From: Cupriavidus basilensis
Lineage (GTDB): Bacteria; Pseudomonadota; Gammaproteobacteria; Burkholderiales; Burkholderiaceae
Assembly (NCBI RefSeq): GCF_000832305.1
Contig: NZ_CP010536.1
Span: forward strand, 1,116,001-1,180,000
Direction: 5' to 3'
Length of the DNA: 64,000 nucleotides
Shown here piece by piece: positions 20,187 through 28,814 of the stretch. The stretch's first letter is position 1; every line of letters starts with the position of its first letter. The notes under the pieces are model-generated. The model did not search any database. It saw nothing but the letters and a program-made list of their open reading frames with translations, and was not told the origin of the DNA. The position numbers and the translations under genes were made by a program.

Positions 20187-21137
20187 ATGGCTAGCGGATT
20201 GCATGGCGAACAGCAGGTACTGGTATTGACGCGACTGGCGCTGGACGCCGCGTGGCTGGCGGCGCAGGCGCCGCGCTATCGCTTCGTGGCGTGGAACGAG
20301 GCCGGCGACGGCGCGCGTGCCATTGCGCGCGCCGTGCTGACCAATGGCTCGACCGGCTTGTCGGCCGCGGAGCTGGCGACGCTGCCGGCGCTGGAGCTGG
20401 TGGCAAGTTTCGGGGCTGGTTACGAGAACATCGACCTGGCCGCGGCAAGGGCGCGCGGCGTGCGCGTGTGTCATGCCCCCGACACCAATAGCCAGGTAGT
20501 GGCCGACCACGCGCTCACCCTGATGCTGGCGCTGTCGCGGGGGATTGCCGCGCTCGATCGCGGCGTCAAGTCCGGCCAGTGGGAAAGCCTGCGCGCGCCG
20601 CGTCCGGGCGTGCGCGGCAAGACGCTGGGCATCGTCGGGCTGGGCAATATCGGCGGCAAACTGGCCGTGCTGGCGCAGGCCATGGGCATGCAGGTGGCCT
20701 ACCTGCGGCGCGGCGCGCCGGCCGCGGGGCACTACGCGCCGTATGCCGATCCGATCGCGCTGGCGGCCGCAAGCGATGTGCTCGCGCTGACCTGCCCGGG
20801 CGGCGCGGCCACGCATCATCTGGTCGACGCAGCGGTGCTGCGCGCGCTAGGGCCGCGCGGCCTGCTGGTGAACGTGGCGCGCGGCAGCGTGGTGGATACG
20901 GTAGCGCTGGTCGAGGCGCTGGCGCGCGGGGAAATCGCCGGTGCCGCGCTCGATGTCATCGAGACAGAGCCATTGGTGCCGGCGGCCTTGCGCGCGATGG
21001 ACCAGGTCATTCTGACGCCGCACCTGGCCGGCCGCTCCCCGGAAACCCGGGTGGCGCAGCACACGGCGCTGGTGGGCAACCTGGATGGCTGGTTCCTGCA
21101 TGGCGAGCCGGTGCATCCGGTGGCGTTGCCAGCCTGA
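20187..21137 (+). CDS. D-isomer-specific 2-hydroxyacid dehydrogenase
   Basis: A 316-aa NAD(P)-dependent dehydrogenase reducing a 2-keto acid or oxidising a D-2-hydroxy acid. The dinucleotide fold is GIVGLGNIGGKLA near residues 150-162. The catalytic triad is Arg in VNVARGSVVD, Glu in DVIETEPL and His in LTPHLAGRS. GGAGAAAAGAAG precedes the ATG. It is divergent from the catabolic operon and shares its putative operator. Glyoxylate/hydroxypyruvate reductase is the nearest general class. Confidence 0.9.
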   Translation: MASGLHGEQQVLVLTRLALDAAWLAAQAPRYRFVAWNEAGDGARAIARAVLTNGSTGLSAAELATLPALELVASFGAGYENIDLAAARARGVRVCHAPDTNSQVVADHALTLMLALSRGIAALDRGVKSGQWESLRAPRPGVRGKTLGIVGLGNIGGKLAVLAQAMGMQVAYLRRGAPAAGHYAPYADPIALAAASDVLALTCPGGAATHHLVDAAVLRALGPRGLLVNVARGSVVDTVALVEALARGEIAGAALDVIETEPLVPAALRAMDQVILTPHLAGRSPETRVAQHTALVGNLDGWFLHGEPVHPVALPA

Positions 21138-21179
21138 ACGCGTCCCCGCGGCGCGGGGACGCAAGTTGCGGCGGGGCGC

Positions 21180-21653
21180 TTACAGGCCTTCGCGATCCGC
21201 CTTGAGGTCCGGGTTGCGCAGCGCCGGGCCGCCGCCGCCGCTGTTGCCTTCCTTGGAAGCGCCGCCCCAGCCGTGATCGGTCAGGTCGATGATGATGTCG
21301 TGCGGGTCGCGGTATTTCACTTCATAGAAGATGTTGCCCTTGACCGGCACTTCGCCCATGTAATAGCGGCCACCCGCTTCCTCCACGGTCTTGCGCGCCT
21401 CGGCGATGTCGTCGACCCACACGCCGATGTGGTGCAGGCCGACGAAGTCCTTGCCGCGCTCTTCTCCGGCAGCCTCGTCGCTCTTGTAGTTCAACAGCGC
21501 AATGCTCATGGTCCCGTCCGTCAGGTAGACGCCGCGCGCCAGCGAGGAGTCGGTCTCGCCGACTTTGCGAAAACCGAATGCCTTTTGGTAGAACTCGGCC
21601 GCGGCCCAGGGATCGGGGACGGACAGGGCGATGTGGCGCAGTTTGCTGGTCAT
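21180..21653 (-). CDS. VOC-family glyoxalase/dioxygenase-like protein
   Basis: A 157-aa VOC protein. The first metal-ligand histidine is in LRHIALSVPDP and the second in GLHHIGVWVDD. In the C-terminal metal strand, where most members have glutamate, the sequence reads DPHDIIIDLTDHG, so an aspartate appears to take its place. It ends in a Gly-rich tail. AGGAG lies seven bases before ATG 21653. It points toward the 3' end of the dehydrogenase gene and has its own TGTATACA palindrome 60 bases upstream. Exact reaction unknown. Confidence 0.82.
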   Translation of the reverse strand: MTSKLRHIALSVPDPWAAAEFYQKAFGFRKVGETDSSLARGVYLTDGTMSIALLNYKSDEAAGEERGKDFVGLHHIGVWVDDIAEARKTVEEAGGRYYMGEVPVKGNIFYEVKYRDPHDIIIDLTDHGWGGASKEGNSGGGGPALRNPDLKADREGL

Positions 21654-21712
21654 GTTTGTGCTCCTCGTTTGGCGATTGACTATCGGCACGGCGGAATTGC
21701 CGCTAGTCGATA

Positions 21713-21720
21713 TGTATACA
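21713..21720. promoter_or_regulatory. GntR-type operator site 2 (TGTATACA)
   Basis: TGTATACA core, extended to ATGTATACAC, between the divergent VOC gene (start 21653) and the GntR gene (start 21860). It could control both, including autoregulation of the GntR gene. Confidence 0.6.
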
Positions 21721-21859
21721 CGCAATGCTAAGTGTATTCAATAGATCATGATTGGAACATTTTTAGTGCCAATTGGCGAGGCGAAGGGCGTGCCGCGTAT
21801 AATTGCGCCCATATCCGGGGCAATGGCTGCCTTGCGATGCCCCAAGCCGGGGGCTCGCC

Positions 21860-22567
21860 ATGCCGAACGCTTCGATCAAGGACCAGGACACAAGGACAAC
21901 AGTGACCACCATTGCCGCCCAAATCAGCCAGAAGCTTGCCGATGAAATCATCGCTGGCACCTTGCCGCCTGGCGAGAGGCTCGAGGAACCCGCGCTGGCG
22001 GAGCGCTTCCAGGTGTCGCGCACGCCGGTGCGCGAGGCGCTGCGCCTGCTGGACGCGCGCGGGCTGATCGAGCTCGTGCCGCGGCGCGGCGGCGTGGTGG
22101 CCAATGTGGGCGCCGCGCAGCTGGCCGACATGCTGGAAGCGCTGTGCGAGCTGGAATCCCTTTGCTGCCGCATTGCCACGCAGCGCATGAGCGCCATGCA
22201 GCGCCGCCAGCTGGAGCTGCTGCACGAGCAGACCGAGGCCGTGGGCGAGCGCCGCGATGCGCAGGCATACCTGGAGCTCAACCATCGCTTCCACCAGCTG
22301 ATCTGCCAGGGCACGCAGAACGAGACGCTGATGGCCGCGGTCGAGAACCTGCGCGACCGGCTGGCACCGTTCCGCGCCGCGCAGTCCGGCGTGGAGCGCC
22401 GCTTCGAGACCTCGCACCGGGAGCACCAGAAGATTGTCGAGGCGATTCTCGCGGGCCAGCCGGAGGAGGCCTACCTGGCGATGCGCAGCCACACCACGCG
22501 CCTCACGCTCAATGTGATGGAGCTGATCGAGGCGCAGCGCGCCGACGGTGCGGCCAAGCGCAACTAG
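21860..22567 (+). CDS. GntR-family (FCD/FadR subfamily) regulator
   Basis: A 235-aa regulator. The N-terminal winged helix spans about residues 15-80 (ISQKLADEIIAG, ERFQVSRTPVREALR, VPRRGGVVANV) and the all-helical FCD ligand domain follows with its metal-site pattern (ELNHRFHQLIC, SHREHQKIVEAI, RSHTTRLT). The ATG at 21860 (MPNASIKD) is preferred over one 57 bases upstream. It lies amid three TGTATACA palindromes, so it most likely represses the surrounding catabolic genes and porin until a pathway acid binds. Confidence 0.9.
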   Translation: MPNASIKDQDTRTTVTTIAAQISQKLADEIIAGTLPPGERLEEPALAERFQVSRTPVREALRLLDARGLIELVPRRGGVVANVGAAQLADMLEALCELESLCCRIATQRMSAMQRRQLELLHEQTEAVGERRDAQAYLELNHRFHQLICQGTQNETLMAAVENLRDRLAPFRAAQSGVERRFETSHREHQKIVEAILAGQPEEAYLAMRSHTTRLTLNVMELIEAQRADGAAKRN

Positions 22568-22600
22568 GCACACATCCAGGCCAGCACCAAAGGCAGCAGC

Positions 22601-22630
22601 AAGGGCGCACCGTATCGTGCGCCCTTTTTT
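22601..22630 (+). terminator. Intrinsic terminator of the GntR gene
   Basis: AAGGGCGCAC, loop CGTATC, GTGCGCCCTT, then a run of T. The stem has ten perfect pairs and lies 33 bases past the stop codon. The porin gene converges from the other side and may share it. Confidence 0.9.
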
Positions 22631-22658
22631 ATTCGAAACGGCCGCGCACGGCCTTGCT

Positions 22659-23798
22659 TCAGAACTTATGCGTGATCCCCAGCCCGACGCCGGTGGCGGA
22701 GTCGCCCGGCTTCAGGCCGGGCACGGAATTGCCGGAGAGGTTGTAGCGCGCCGTCGCGTGGTTCACCAGGCGCGTCCATGCCGCCCACAGTTCGGTCCGC
22801 TTCGACAGCGTGTACCCGTAGCCCAGCGAAATCTGCCAGGCGCCGGAATCCGTGCCCGGCAGGCCGATGCCGCCTACCGCCGCCGTGCTGCTGCCGTGGG
22901 CGTTGCCGCCCGAGATGTACGACGCGCGGAACTCATGCGCGCCGATGGCATGCGTGGCCGCGACCTGCCAGGCATCGCGCCGCACCGATTGGCCCGGCGC
23001 CGGCTCGTAGGAGAGCCGTTCGTAGGCGCCGCGCAGCTTGGTGCCGCCAAAGGCGTACACCAGGCCGAGCCGGTCCGCGTGGTCGCGCGAGCCGCTGTAG
23101 AAGTAGTCGCCGTGATACTCATGCCCCCATGCCACGTACCAGCTCTTGTCCTCATAGGACAGCAGGCCGGACCAGGCGATCGGGTTGGTGGTGGGGGTGC
23201 GGTCCTCGGGCATCGACAGGGCCAGCCGTGCGGAGACGCCGCCCCAGTGCGGCGTGCTGTATTGCACCAGATTCTTCTGGCGCCGGTCGAACGATTCTGG
23301 CGCGGCGCCGTTGGCGGCCGTGGTGAAGCCGTTACCCATGATGGAGTTCGAGGCAAAGATACCCGCGGTAAACGGGTCCACCTTGTACACGGAGACGAAG
23401 CGCAGCGGCATTTCCCACTGCCCCATCAGGATCTGGCCCCACGGGCTGCGCAAGCCTACACCGGTATTGCGGTCGCCGATCTGTGACGTGCCGGTGCCAT
23501 CCATGCGCAGGTTGGTCTCGATCTGGAAGAAGGCTTCCAGCCCGCCGCCGAGCGACTCGCGGCCGCGGAAACCCAGCACTGACAGATCGTTCGACAGGCG
23601 CGACACCGAAGCGGTACGGCCGTTGCCCGCGAGCCGCACCTGTTCCACGTTTTCCTTGATGAAGCCGTAAATCTGCACGCTGTCGCTTTGCGCCCGGGCG
23701 AGTTCGGGAACAGCACCGGCAAGGGCGGCCAGCGCGGGCAGGGCGGCGAAGCGAGAGATGGCGCGCGCGGCGCGCCGGCCAGGGCAGGGCGTGGTCAT
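22659..23798 (-). CDS. Gram-negative general porin (OmpC/Omp32 type)
   Basis: A 379-aa outer-membrane porin with a signal peptide (basic start, hydrophobic ALPALAALAGAV core, cleavage near ARAQS). Strands of the 16-stranded barrel include VQIYGFIKENVEQ at the mature N-terminus, LGFRGRESLGGGLEAFFQIE, and the C-terminal VGLGITHKF ending in phenylalanine, as needed for assembly by BamA. AAGGAG precedes the ATG. A TGTATACA palindrome 57 bases upstream links it to the GntR regulon, so it probably admits the catabolic substrate. Confidence 0.93.
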   Translation of the reverse strand: MTTPCPGRRAARAISRFAALPALAALAGAVPELARAQSDSVQIYGFIKENVEQVRLAGNGRTASVSRLSNDLSVLGFRGRESLGGGLEAFFQIETNLRMDGTGTSQIGDRNTGVGLRSPWGQILMGQWEMPLRFVSVYKVDPFTAGIFASNSIMGNGFTTAANGAAPESFDRRQKNLVQYSTPHWGGVSARLALSMPEDRTPTTNPIAWSGLLSYEDKSWYVAWGHEYHGDYFYSGSRDHADRLGLVYAFGGTKLRGAYERLSYEPAPGQSVRRDAWQVAATHAIGAHEFRASYISGGNAHGSSTAAVGGIGLPGTDSGAWQISLGYGYTLSKRTELWAAWTRLVNHATARYNLSGNSVPGLKPGDSATGVGLGITHKF

Positions 23799-23855
23799 GG
23801 TGTCTCCTTATTGTTGAGGTACAAATACTATCTATTTGTAAACATACTGTAATAT

Positions 23856-23865
23856 GTGTATACAC
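23856..23865. promoter_or_regulatory. GntR-type operator site 3 (TGTATACA)
   Basis: GTGTATACAC, a perfect 10-bp palindrome, 57 bases upstream of the porin start at 23798. It matches sites at 20106 and 21713 in its central eight bases and in most flanking positions. Confidence 0.6.
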
Positions 23866-24385
23866 TTAGTTGGAAGTGAGTGCAAAAATGTGAAAAGTGT
23901 GCGGTGAGGCGCATTGTTAGCGCGCAGCGGTATCGACGCGATGGCAGCGGCATGGCTGTGGCACGTGGGAAGAGAAAAAGTAGGAGAAAAGAAAAAGAAA
24001 GGAGGGGGCAAGCAGGGGGGCAAGCGGGCAGATCAGCGCTTGCGCCGGACCCGAGCGAGTGTCATTCGCACTCGCCGGAGCGCTGGCGCAACGTGGGTTT
24101 TTTCAGCACGGACGAGGCTGTTTTCCCATCGCATGGAGGCGGTGCGGAGGCGCTCGTTCCGCGGTTCCTGGCCATAAATTAAAGGCATCCCGAAGGCGGA
24201 ATATTTCATTTTCGCCGCATGCCAGCCCTCTCCATACTGCGGCTGAACACTGCGCAAGAAAGGCCCCGAGCAAGCGGGTCGCGCATGACCAGGGCACCGG
24301 CAAGTGCCAGCCGGTGCAGCCAGCGCACATGCACACATGCACGTGCAGCGCGGCGGCCAACCACAAAAGAGGAAGAGGAGAGGAA
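23866..24385. other. 520-bp divergent intergenic region with a polypurine run
   Basis: This region separates two divergent porin genes. No frame looks coding. It contains an uninterrupted 27-base purine run at 23982-24008 followed by further G-runs (GGGGGG at 24015), a tract able to adopt unusual DNA structure. Promoters for the porin at 24386 must lie here but I cannot place them with confidence. Confidence 0.4.
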
Positions 24386-25453
24386 ATGAGAAGAGCTGAC
24401 AAGGTGTCGTATGCCCGGGCCATGGTGTCCTGCGCGTTGGCAATGGGGGGCGCGCAGGTCTGTGCCGAGGAGTCCTGGGTCAGGCTGTCAGGCTTCGTCG
24501 ACATCAGCGTGGAGCGCCTCGCTCAGTCGGGCAAGGGGGGCTCGGTGTATCGCGTGTCCAGCGGCCAGTTGAGCTCGTCGCGGATCAACTTCAGCGGGCA
24601 GGAAGTGCTCAGCAGCGACCTGAAAGCCATCTTCACCTACGAGCCACAATTCTCGGCCGATACCGGCACGGCGACGGCGCAGGCGCGCCAGTCGTTTGTC
24701 GGTCTGCACAGCAACAATTTCGGCGTGCTGACCATGGGCCGCCAGAACACGCCGTCATACTGGATCGCCGGCTACGCCGACCCGAGCTTCTCGGCCGATT
24801 ACAGCATGGTCAGCAACATGCAGTTCTTCTACGCGGCCTACCGCGTGGATAATTCGATCCAGTACAACACGCCGCGCTTCTACGGGTTCATGGGGCGCTT
24901 CATGGTGACCACCGGCCTGGAGGACACCACCCGGGCCGGCCGCTACCTCAGTACCGGCCTCGAGTACCGCGACGACAAGCTTTACGCGGGCATCGTCAGC
25001 GACCTGCGTTACACGCGCAATATCTACAACGCCGGCAGCGTGCCTTCGGCGCGCGACAACTACGCCTCGCTGGCCTACAAGTTCGGCGATTTCGAGCCGA
25101 CGCTGGTTTACCACACCTACAACGGCTACTACGCGTATCCGCCCTATGCGGACTTCCAGTCCAAAGGCTGGGATATCCAGATCGGTGCGCGCTACAGGCT
25201 CAACCCGTCGAACCGTTTCTACGCCAGCTTCGTTCATCGCAAGGACGACAACAACACCAAGCTGTCGGACGCCAACGGCTTCGTGCTTGGCTACATCTAC
25301 AGCCTGTCCAAGCGCAGCGAGATCTACGCCACGTACGCTCACGTGCAGCACAAGCATGACAGCCCGATCCGCTATCCGGTCACGTTCTCGGCCTCGCCTA
25401 CCAGCCAGCAGAACCCGTCCGGCATGGCCATCGGCATTCGCCACGCGTTTTGA
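24386..25453 (+). CDS. Gram-negative porin
   Basis: A 355-aa outer-membrane porin. The signal peptide ends after AQVCA, and the mature protein opens with SWVRLSGFVDISVERL. Internal barrel features such as ARQSFVGLHSNNFGVLTMGRQ and the L3-like loop are typical. The C-terminus GMAIGIRHAF ends in Phe. GAGGAGAGG precedes the ATG at 24386. It is followed after 108 bases by the LVIVD gene, which may be co-transcribed. Confidence 0.92.
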   Translation: MRRADKVSYARAMVSCALAMGGAQVCAEESWVRLSGFVDISVERLAQSGKGGSVYRVSSGQLSSSRINFSGQEVLSSDLKAIFTYEPQFSADTGTATAQARQSFVGLHSNNFGVLTMGRQNTPSYWIAGYADPSFSADYSMVSNMQFFYAAYRVDNSIQYNTPRFYGFMGRFMVTTGLEDTTRAGRYLSTGLEYRDDKLYAGIVSDLRYTRNIYNAGSVPSARDNYASLAYKFGDFEPTLVYHTYNGYYAYPPYADFQSKGWDIQIGARYRLNPSNRFYASFVHRKDDNNTKLSDANGFVLGYIYSLSKRSEIYATYAHVQHKHDSPIRYPVTFSASPTSQQNPSGMAIGIRHAF

Positions 25454-25561
25454 GCGCCCGGCCCGGACATGGTGGCCAGGAACGCGCCGCAGTCCGCCGG
25501 CAACGATGCGGCGGCCCTGGTCCGGCGGGAGAGGAAATTGTTGATACAAAAGGAGGAAGCC

Positions 25562-27397
25562 ATGCTTCGAATCAGAACGTTCAGATCAGTCCTGGCAACA
25601 GGGACAGCGTCAGCGGCCATATTCATGATGGCTTGCGCAAACGCGGACACGGTGCAGGCAACGGCGGCGCCTGTGGCCTCCGCAACGCTGGGAACGCCGG
25701 TGACACCGGCAACGCAGATGACGCCGGGCACGCCCAATGTTCAGGATCCCTATCTCGCCGCCTGGCTGCGGCTGACGCCCGATCGCTCGCCCGCGCCGCT
25801 CAAGCCGGGTGTCGACTATGGGATGGATCCGGCCACGGGACAGTTCGTCTGGCCGAAAGCGACGCCCGAAGTGCACAAGGGGCAGCGCTTCCCGGGTGAA
25901 ATGACCGCATGGGACAAGAAGAGCTTTGCCAAGAACGTCGAGGTTCTGGCCTTCTATCCCGCCGTTGGCTCACCCTTCCATGCCTGGAACAACATCGCCG
26001 ACTTCGAGGGGCGCCGTTACCTCTACATTCATGACCGGGACTATCTGCGGATCATGGACATCACCGATCCCGCCCATGGCAAGGTGGTCTATTCCAAGGG
26101 CGGCGTCTGGGGACCGAAAGGCTCGAGTGAGAACTACGATCCGCGCACCGTCGACGACTACCTGGGCGGCGCGACCATTGCCTGGAGCAAGACACTGGGC
26201 AAGGCGGTGCTCGTCGCGTCGTTTGAAATCGGACGCTACGGCCTGATGACTGACAAGACCCAGCAGCCTGACCAGGTCGCGGCGCAGCGTCGCTACAATT
26301 CGCTGAAAGGGTTCAAGGTCTTCGCGATGGATGGCCCGCTGCCAAGCCAGTGGCGGTTGCTGGCAACCCGCACCACCGACTACAGGCACCCCGATGCGCC
26401 GGTCGGGCAACAGCAGGGGTCCGGATCGCTCGATTCGCCTGAATACCATGGCGGCAAGTACATGATCCTGGCGTCGGCGCCGGATGACACGTATGGCCTG
26501 ACCGAGTACCCCAACTATCTTTACTCGCCCGGCTATCAGGTCTGGGACATGTCCGATCCCGCGAATCCGACCTTTGTTTCCCAGATCTCGGTGCCGGGGC
26601 AAATCCTTGGTAACGAAGCCCACGAGCAGGCTTATCTGATGAATCAACGGGCTGGCAACCGTACCTCGTGGATGGGAGCGCGCATTCCGATCTTCCTGCC
26701 CAAGCCATTGGAGGACGGCGGCAAGATCGGCTTCGGCGCGATGGGTGGCCTCGGTCTTTATTCGTTCGACCTTTCCGACCCGGCAAAGCCGAAGGTGCTC
26801 GGCAACGTCAATACGCCGCCCAGCTTTGCCGGTACCGAGTACGACAACGCCGATGTCAGCCAGTACGCGCGCACGGGCTATGTCCTGACCGGCGGCTATC
26901 CGATGAACCGCGATTGCTATGAGCCATACAAGGACATCTTCGTCGTCGACGCACGCGATCCGTCTCACTTGAAGGTGGCCGGAAAACTGCCGCAGCCGCA
27001 GGTGCCGCAGGGGGCGTCATTCACGAGCTTCTGCCAGCGTGGCGGCAACTTCGGCCCGAAGCGCGCGAACTCCATCGGCCAGCCCGGCCAATGGCGCCAA
27101 GGCATCGTTCCCTATTCTTTCTACAATGCCGGCGTGCAGATTTTTGACGTCAGCCATCCGGAAAAGGCGACGATCGCTGGCTATTTCGTGCCCGCGCTGG
27201 CGGACGAGACGGAGTTGCCGAATTACACGCTCGGCAAAGGCGTGTTCGCGATCTACACCGAGTACGACCGCAATATCATCTGGGCCTTCACCGAGAACGG
27301 CGCCTACGCGTTGTCAACGCCCCTGCTTGGCAAGCCGGTCCTGGGCGCGTCCGCTACGCCCTGGCCGCCTGGCAAAGTTGCCGCGCGGGCGCGATAG
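25562..27397 (+). CDS. Exported LVIVD-repeat beta-propeller protein
   Basis: A 611-aa protein with an N-terminal signal (ATGTASAAIFMMACANA) and then repeated blades of LVIVD type: YLYIHDRDYLRIMDITDPAHGKV, YQVWDMSDPANPTFV, LYSFDLSDPAKPKVL, DIFVVDARDPSHLKV and VQIFDVSHPEKATI. Such proteins fold as beta-propellers outside the cytoplasm; their roles are mostly unknown. AAAAGGAGGAAGCC gives a strong ribosome site. Pairing with an upstream porin suggests handling of an imported or outer-surface substrate. A possible lipobox (MMAC) is weak. Confidence 0.85.
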   Translation: MLRIRTFRSVLATGTASAAIFMMACANADTVQATAAPVASATLGTPVTPATQMTPGTPNVQDPYLAAWLRLTPDRSPAPLKPGVDYGMDPATGQFVWPKATPEVHKGQRFPGEMTAWDKKSFAKNVEVLAFYPAVGSPFHAWNNIADFEGRRYLYIHDRDYLRIMDITDPAHGKVVYSKGGVWGPKGSSENYDPRTVDDYLGGATIAWSKTLGKAVLVASFEIGRYGLMTDKTQQPDQVAAQRRYNSLKGFKVFAMDGPLPSQWRLLATRTTDYRHPDAPVGQQQGSGSLDSPEYHGGKYMILASAPDDTYGLTEYPNYLYSPGYQVWDMSDPANPTFVSQISVPGQILGNEAHEQAYLMNQRAGNRTSWMGARIPIFLPKPLEDGGKIGFGAMGGLGLYSFDLSDPAKPKVLGNVNTPPSFAGTEYDNADVSQYARTGYVLTGGYPMNRDCYEPYKDIFVVDARDPSHLKVAGKLPQPQVPQGASFTSFCQRGGNFGPKRANSIGQPGQWRQGIVPYSFYNAGVQIFDVSHPEKATIAGYFVPALADETELPNYTLGKGVFAIYTEYDRNIIWAFTENGAYALSTPLLGKPVLGASATPWPPGKVAARAR

Positions 27398-27413
27398 CGG
27401 GGTCAAGCGATGG

Positions 27414-27441
27414 AAAAAGGGACGCCGCGGCGTCCCTTTTT
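27414..27441 (+). terminator. Intrinsic terminator after the LVIVD gene
   Basis: A 28-base perfect palindrome: AAAAA, GGGACGCC, GC, GGCGTCCC, TTTTT. It can act in both directions and lies 17 bases past the stop codon; the IS element inserted six bases further on. Confidence 0.92.
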
Positions 27442-27502
27442 CGTCGGATTGACCCGTCCTGACTAAGGTTGACACTTTTCCCGCAGCAATGAGGAGAGTG
27501 TC

Positions 27503-27907
27503 TTGGATATAGATCGGAAACGAACCCAACGCGACTACACGCTGGCTTTTAAGCTGGCGGTCGTTGAGGAAGTGGAAAAAGGCGAACTGACGTACAAGCA
27601 GGCGCAACACAAGTACGGAATCCAGGGGAGGTCCACGGTGCTGGTATGGTTACGCAAGCACGGACTACAGGACTGGAGCGGCTCGTTGCCACAGGGCGCC
27701 CGGTACGCGACGATGGAAAAGCAAGGTAAAGCCAAGCCCCGCACGCCGGAGCAGCGCATCAAGGAACTGGAAGTCCAGTTGCGCGAGGCGCAGGAGAAGG
27801 CGCGACTGTTCGAAGCAGTGATCGACGTGATTCAGAAGGAGCACGGGGTACGCGTCGTAAAAAAGCCTTCGGGCAAGTCCTCGCGCAAGAGCTCGTCCAA
27901 GGGCTAA
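27503..27907 (+). CDS. IS3-family OrfA
   Basis: A 134-aa protein with an N-terminal helix-turn-helix (YTLAFKLAVVEEVEKGELTY, then HKYGIQGRSTVLVWLRKHG) that binds the element's ends, and a leucine-zipper-like helix (QRIKELEVQLREAQEKARLFE). It starts with TTG at 27503, backed by GAGGAG. The basic C-terminal tail overlaps orfB in another frame. Alone it acts as a transposition inhibitor or DNA-binding subunit in this family. Confidence 0.9.
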   Translation: MDIDRKRTQRDYTLAFKLAVVEEVEKGELTYKQAQHKYGIQGRSTVLVWLRKHGLQDWSGSLPQGARYATMEKQGKAKPRTPEQRIKELEVQLREAQEKARLFEAVIDVIQKEHGVRVVKKPSGKSSRKSSSKG

Positions 27908-28746
27908 GCGTTAGCAGGGCTTGCCGTTACTTTGGCATCAGTCGCCAGGCGTACTACAAGCGCCGCCACAGCGAGCTTCGACAAACGGCCCGAGACGCCA
28001 GGATCTGCGCATTGGTCACCGAAGTGCGGCTGCGCCAACCCCGTTTGGGCACGCGAAAACTGCAGCGGGTTCTGCAGGCGCCGCTGGCGAAGGCAGATAT
28101 CCGGGTGGGCCGAGACCGGCTATTTGATGTTCTGCGCGCAGCCAGGCTGCTCGTGAAACCGCATCGGGCGTATCACAAGACCACTAACAGCCATCACCGT
28201 TTCCGGTGCCATCCCAATCTTCTCAAGGAGGGGCCGCAGAAGGTAGTGCCCACGGCGGCCGAGCAGGTCTGGGTCGCTGACATTACGTACCTTCCCACCA
28301 CCCAGCAGACCGTCTATCTGAGTCTTGTTACGGATGCCTGGTCGCGCAAGATCGTGGGCTACCATGTCCATGACAGCCTGCAGACCGAGCAGGTGAGCCA
28401 GGCGCTGAAAATGGCACTACGCTCGCGCCGGACCCGGCAGACGCTGGTACATCATTCGGATCGAGGAATTCAATACTGCGCGACCTACTACCAGGCCATC
28501 CATCAGCGGCACGGTTTGACCTGTTCCATGACCGACGGCTACGACTGCTACCAGAACGCCATGGCCGAGCGCATCAACGGCATCCTCAAGAGCGAATTCC
28601 TGCTGAACCGACCAACTGACCTGCAGCAAGCGGCTCGCATGGTGAAGGAGTCCGTACAGATCTATAACCGTGAACGCCCCCATCAAGCCCTGAAATACAA
28701 AACGCCCGATGAGGTTCATCGGGCGTCTATTACCTTGGAACGCTAG
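27865..28746 (+). CDS. IS3-family OrfB transposase, made by -1 frameshift
   Basis: A 293-codon DDE integrase-type catalytic domain. The acidic residues are Asp in VADITYLPT, Asp in VHHSDRGIQY and Glu in NAMAERINGILKSE; the end is YNRERPHQALKYKTPDEV. The coordinates give the frame entered after a -1 slip at AAAAAAG (27859-27865), where orfA codons AAA AAG are followed by GCC in the -1 frame. The OrfAB fusion is the usual transposase. The frame is intact, so the element may be active. Confidence 0.9.
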   Translation, partial: AFGQVLAQELVQGLSVSRACRYFGISRQAYYKRRHSELRQTARDARICALVTEVRLRQPRLGTRKLQRVLQAPLAKADIRVGRDRLFDVLRAARLLVKPHRAYHKTTNSHHRFRCHPNLLKEGPQKVVPTAAEQVWVADITYLPTTQQTVYLSLVTDAWSRKIVGYHVHDSLQTEQVSQALKMALRSRRTRQTLVHHSDRGIQYCATYYQAIHQRHGLTCSMTDGYDCYQNAMAERINGILKSEFLLNRPTDLQQAARMVKESVQIYNRERPHQALKYKTPDEVHRASITLER

Positions 28747-28814
28747 GCGCCCACGGCGCCACAAAACCTGTCAACCTATGTCAGGACTTGACAGATCAAT
28801 GAAGCTGCCCGCAA

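Larger units (their letters stand above)
27450..28793 (+). mobile_element. Complete IS3-family insertion sequence
   Basis: A 1344-bp element. Its ends are imperfect inverted repeats of about 25 bases sharing GTCCTGAC and AGGTTGACA blocks, starting TG and ending CA. It is flanked by the direct repeat GAT (27447-27449 and 28794-28796), the 3-bp target duplication usual for IS3 elements. Inside are orfA and orfB in the -1 frame relation with a slippery A6G. It sits between the 3' ends of the convergent LVIVD and fbp genes and breaks neither. Confidence 0.93.

Noticed and set aside
25970..26968. Minus-strand frame opposite the LVIVD gene
   Set aside because: Val/Ile/Arg/His-rich antisense frame; the plus strand shows clear repeated LVIVD blades and a signal peptide.
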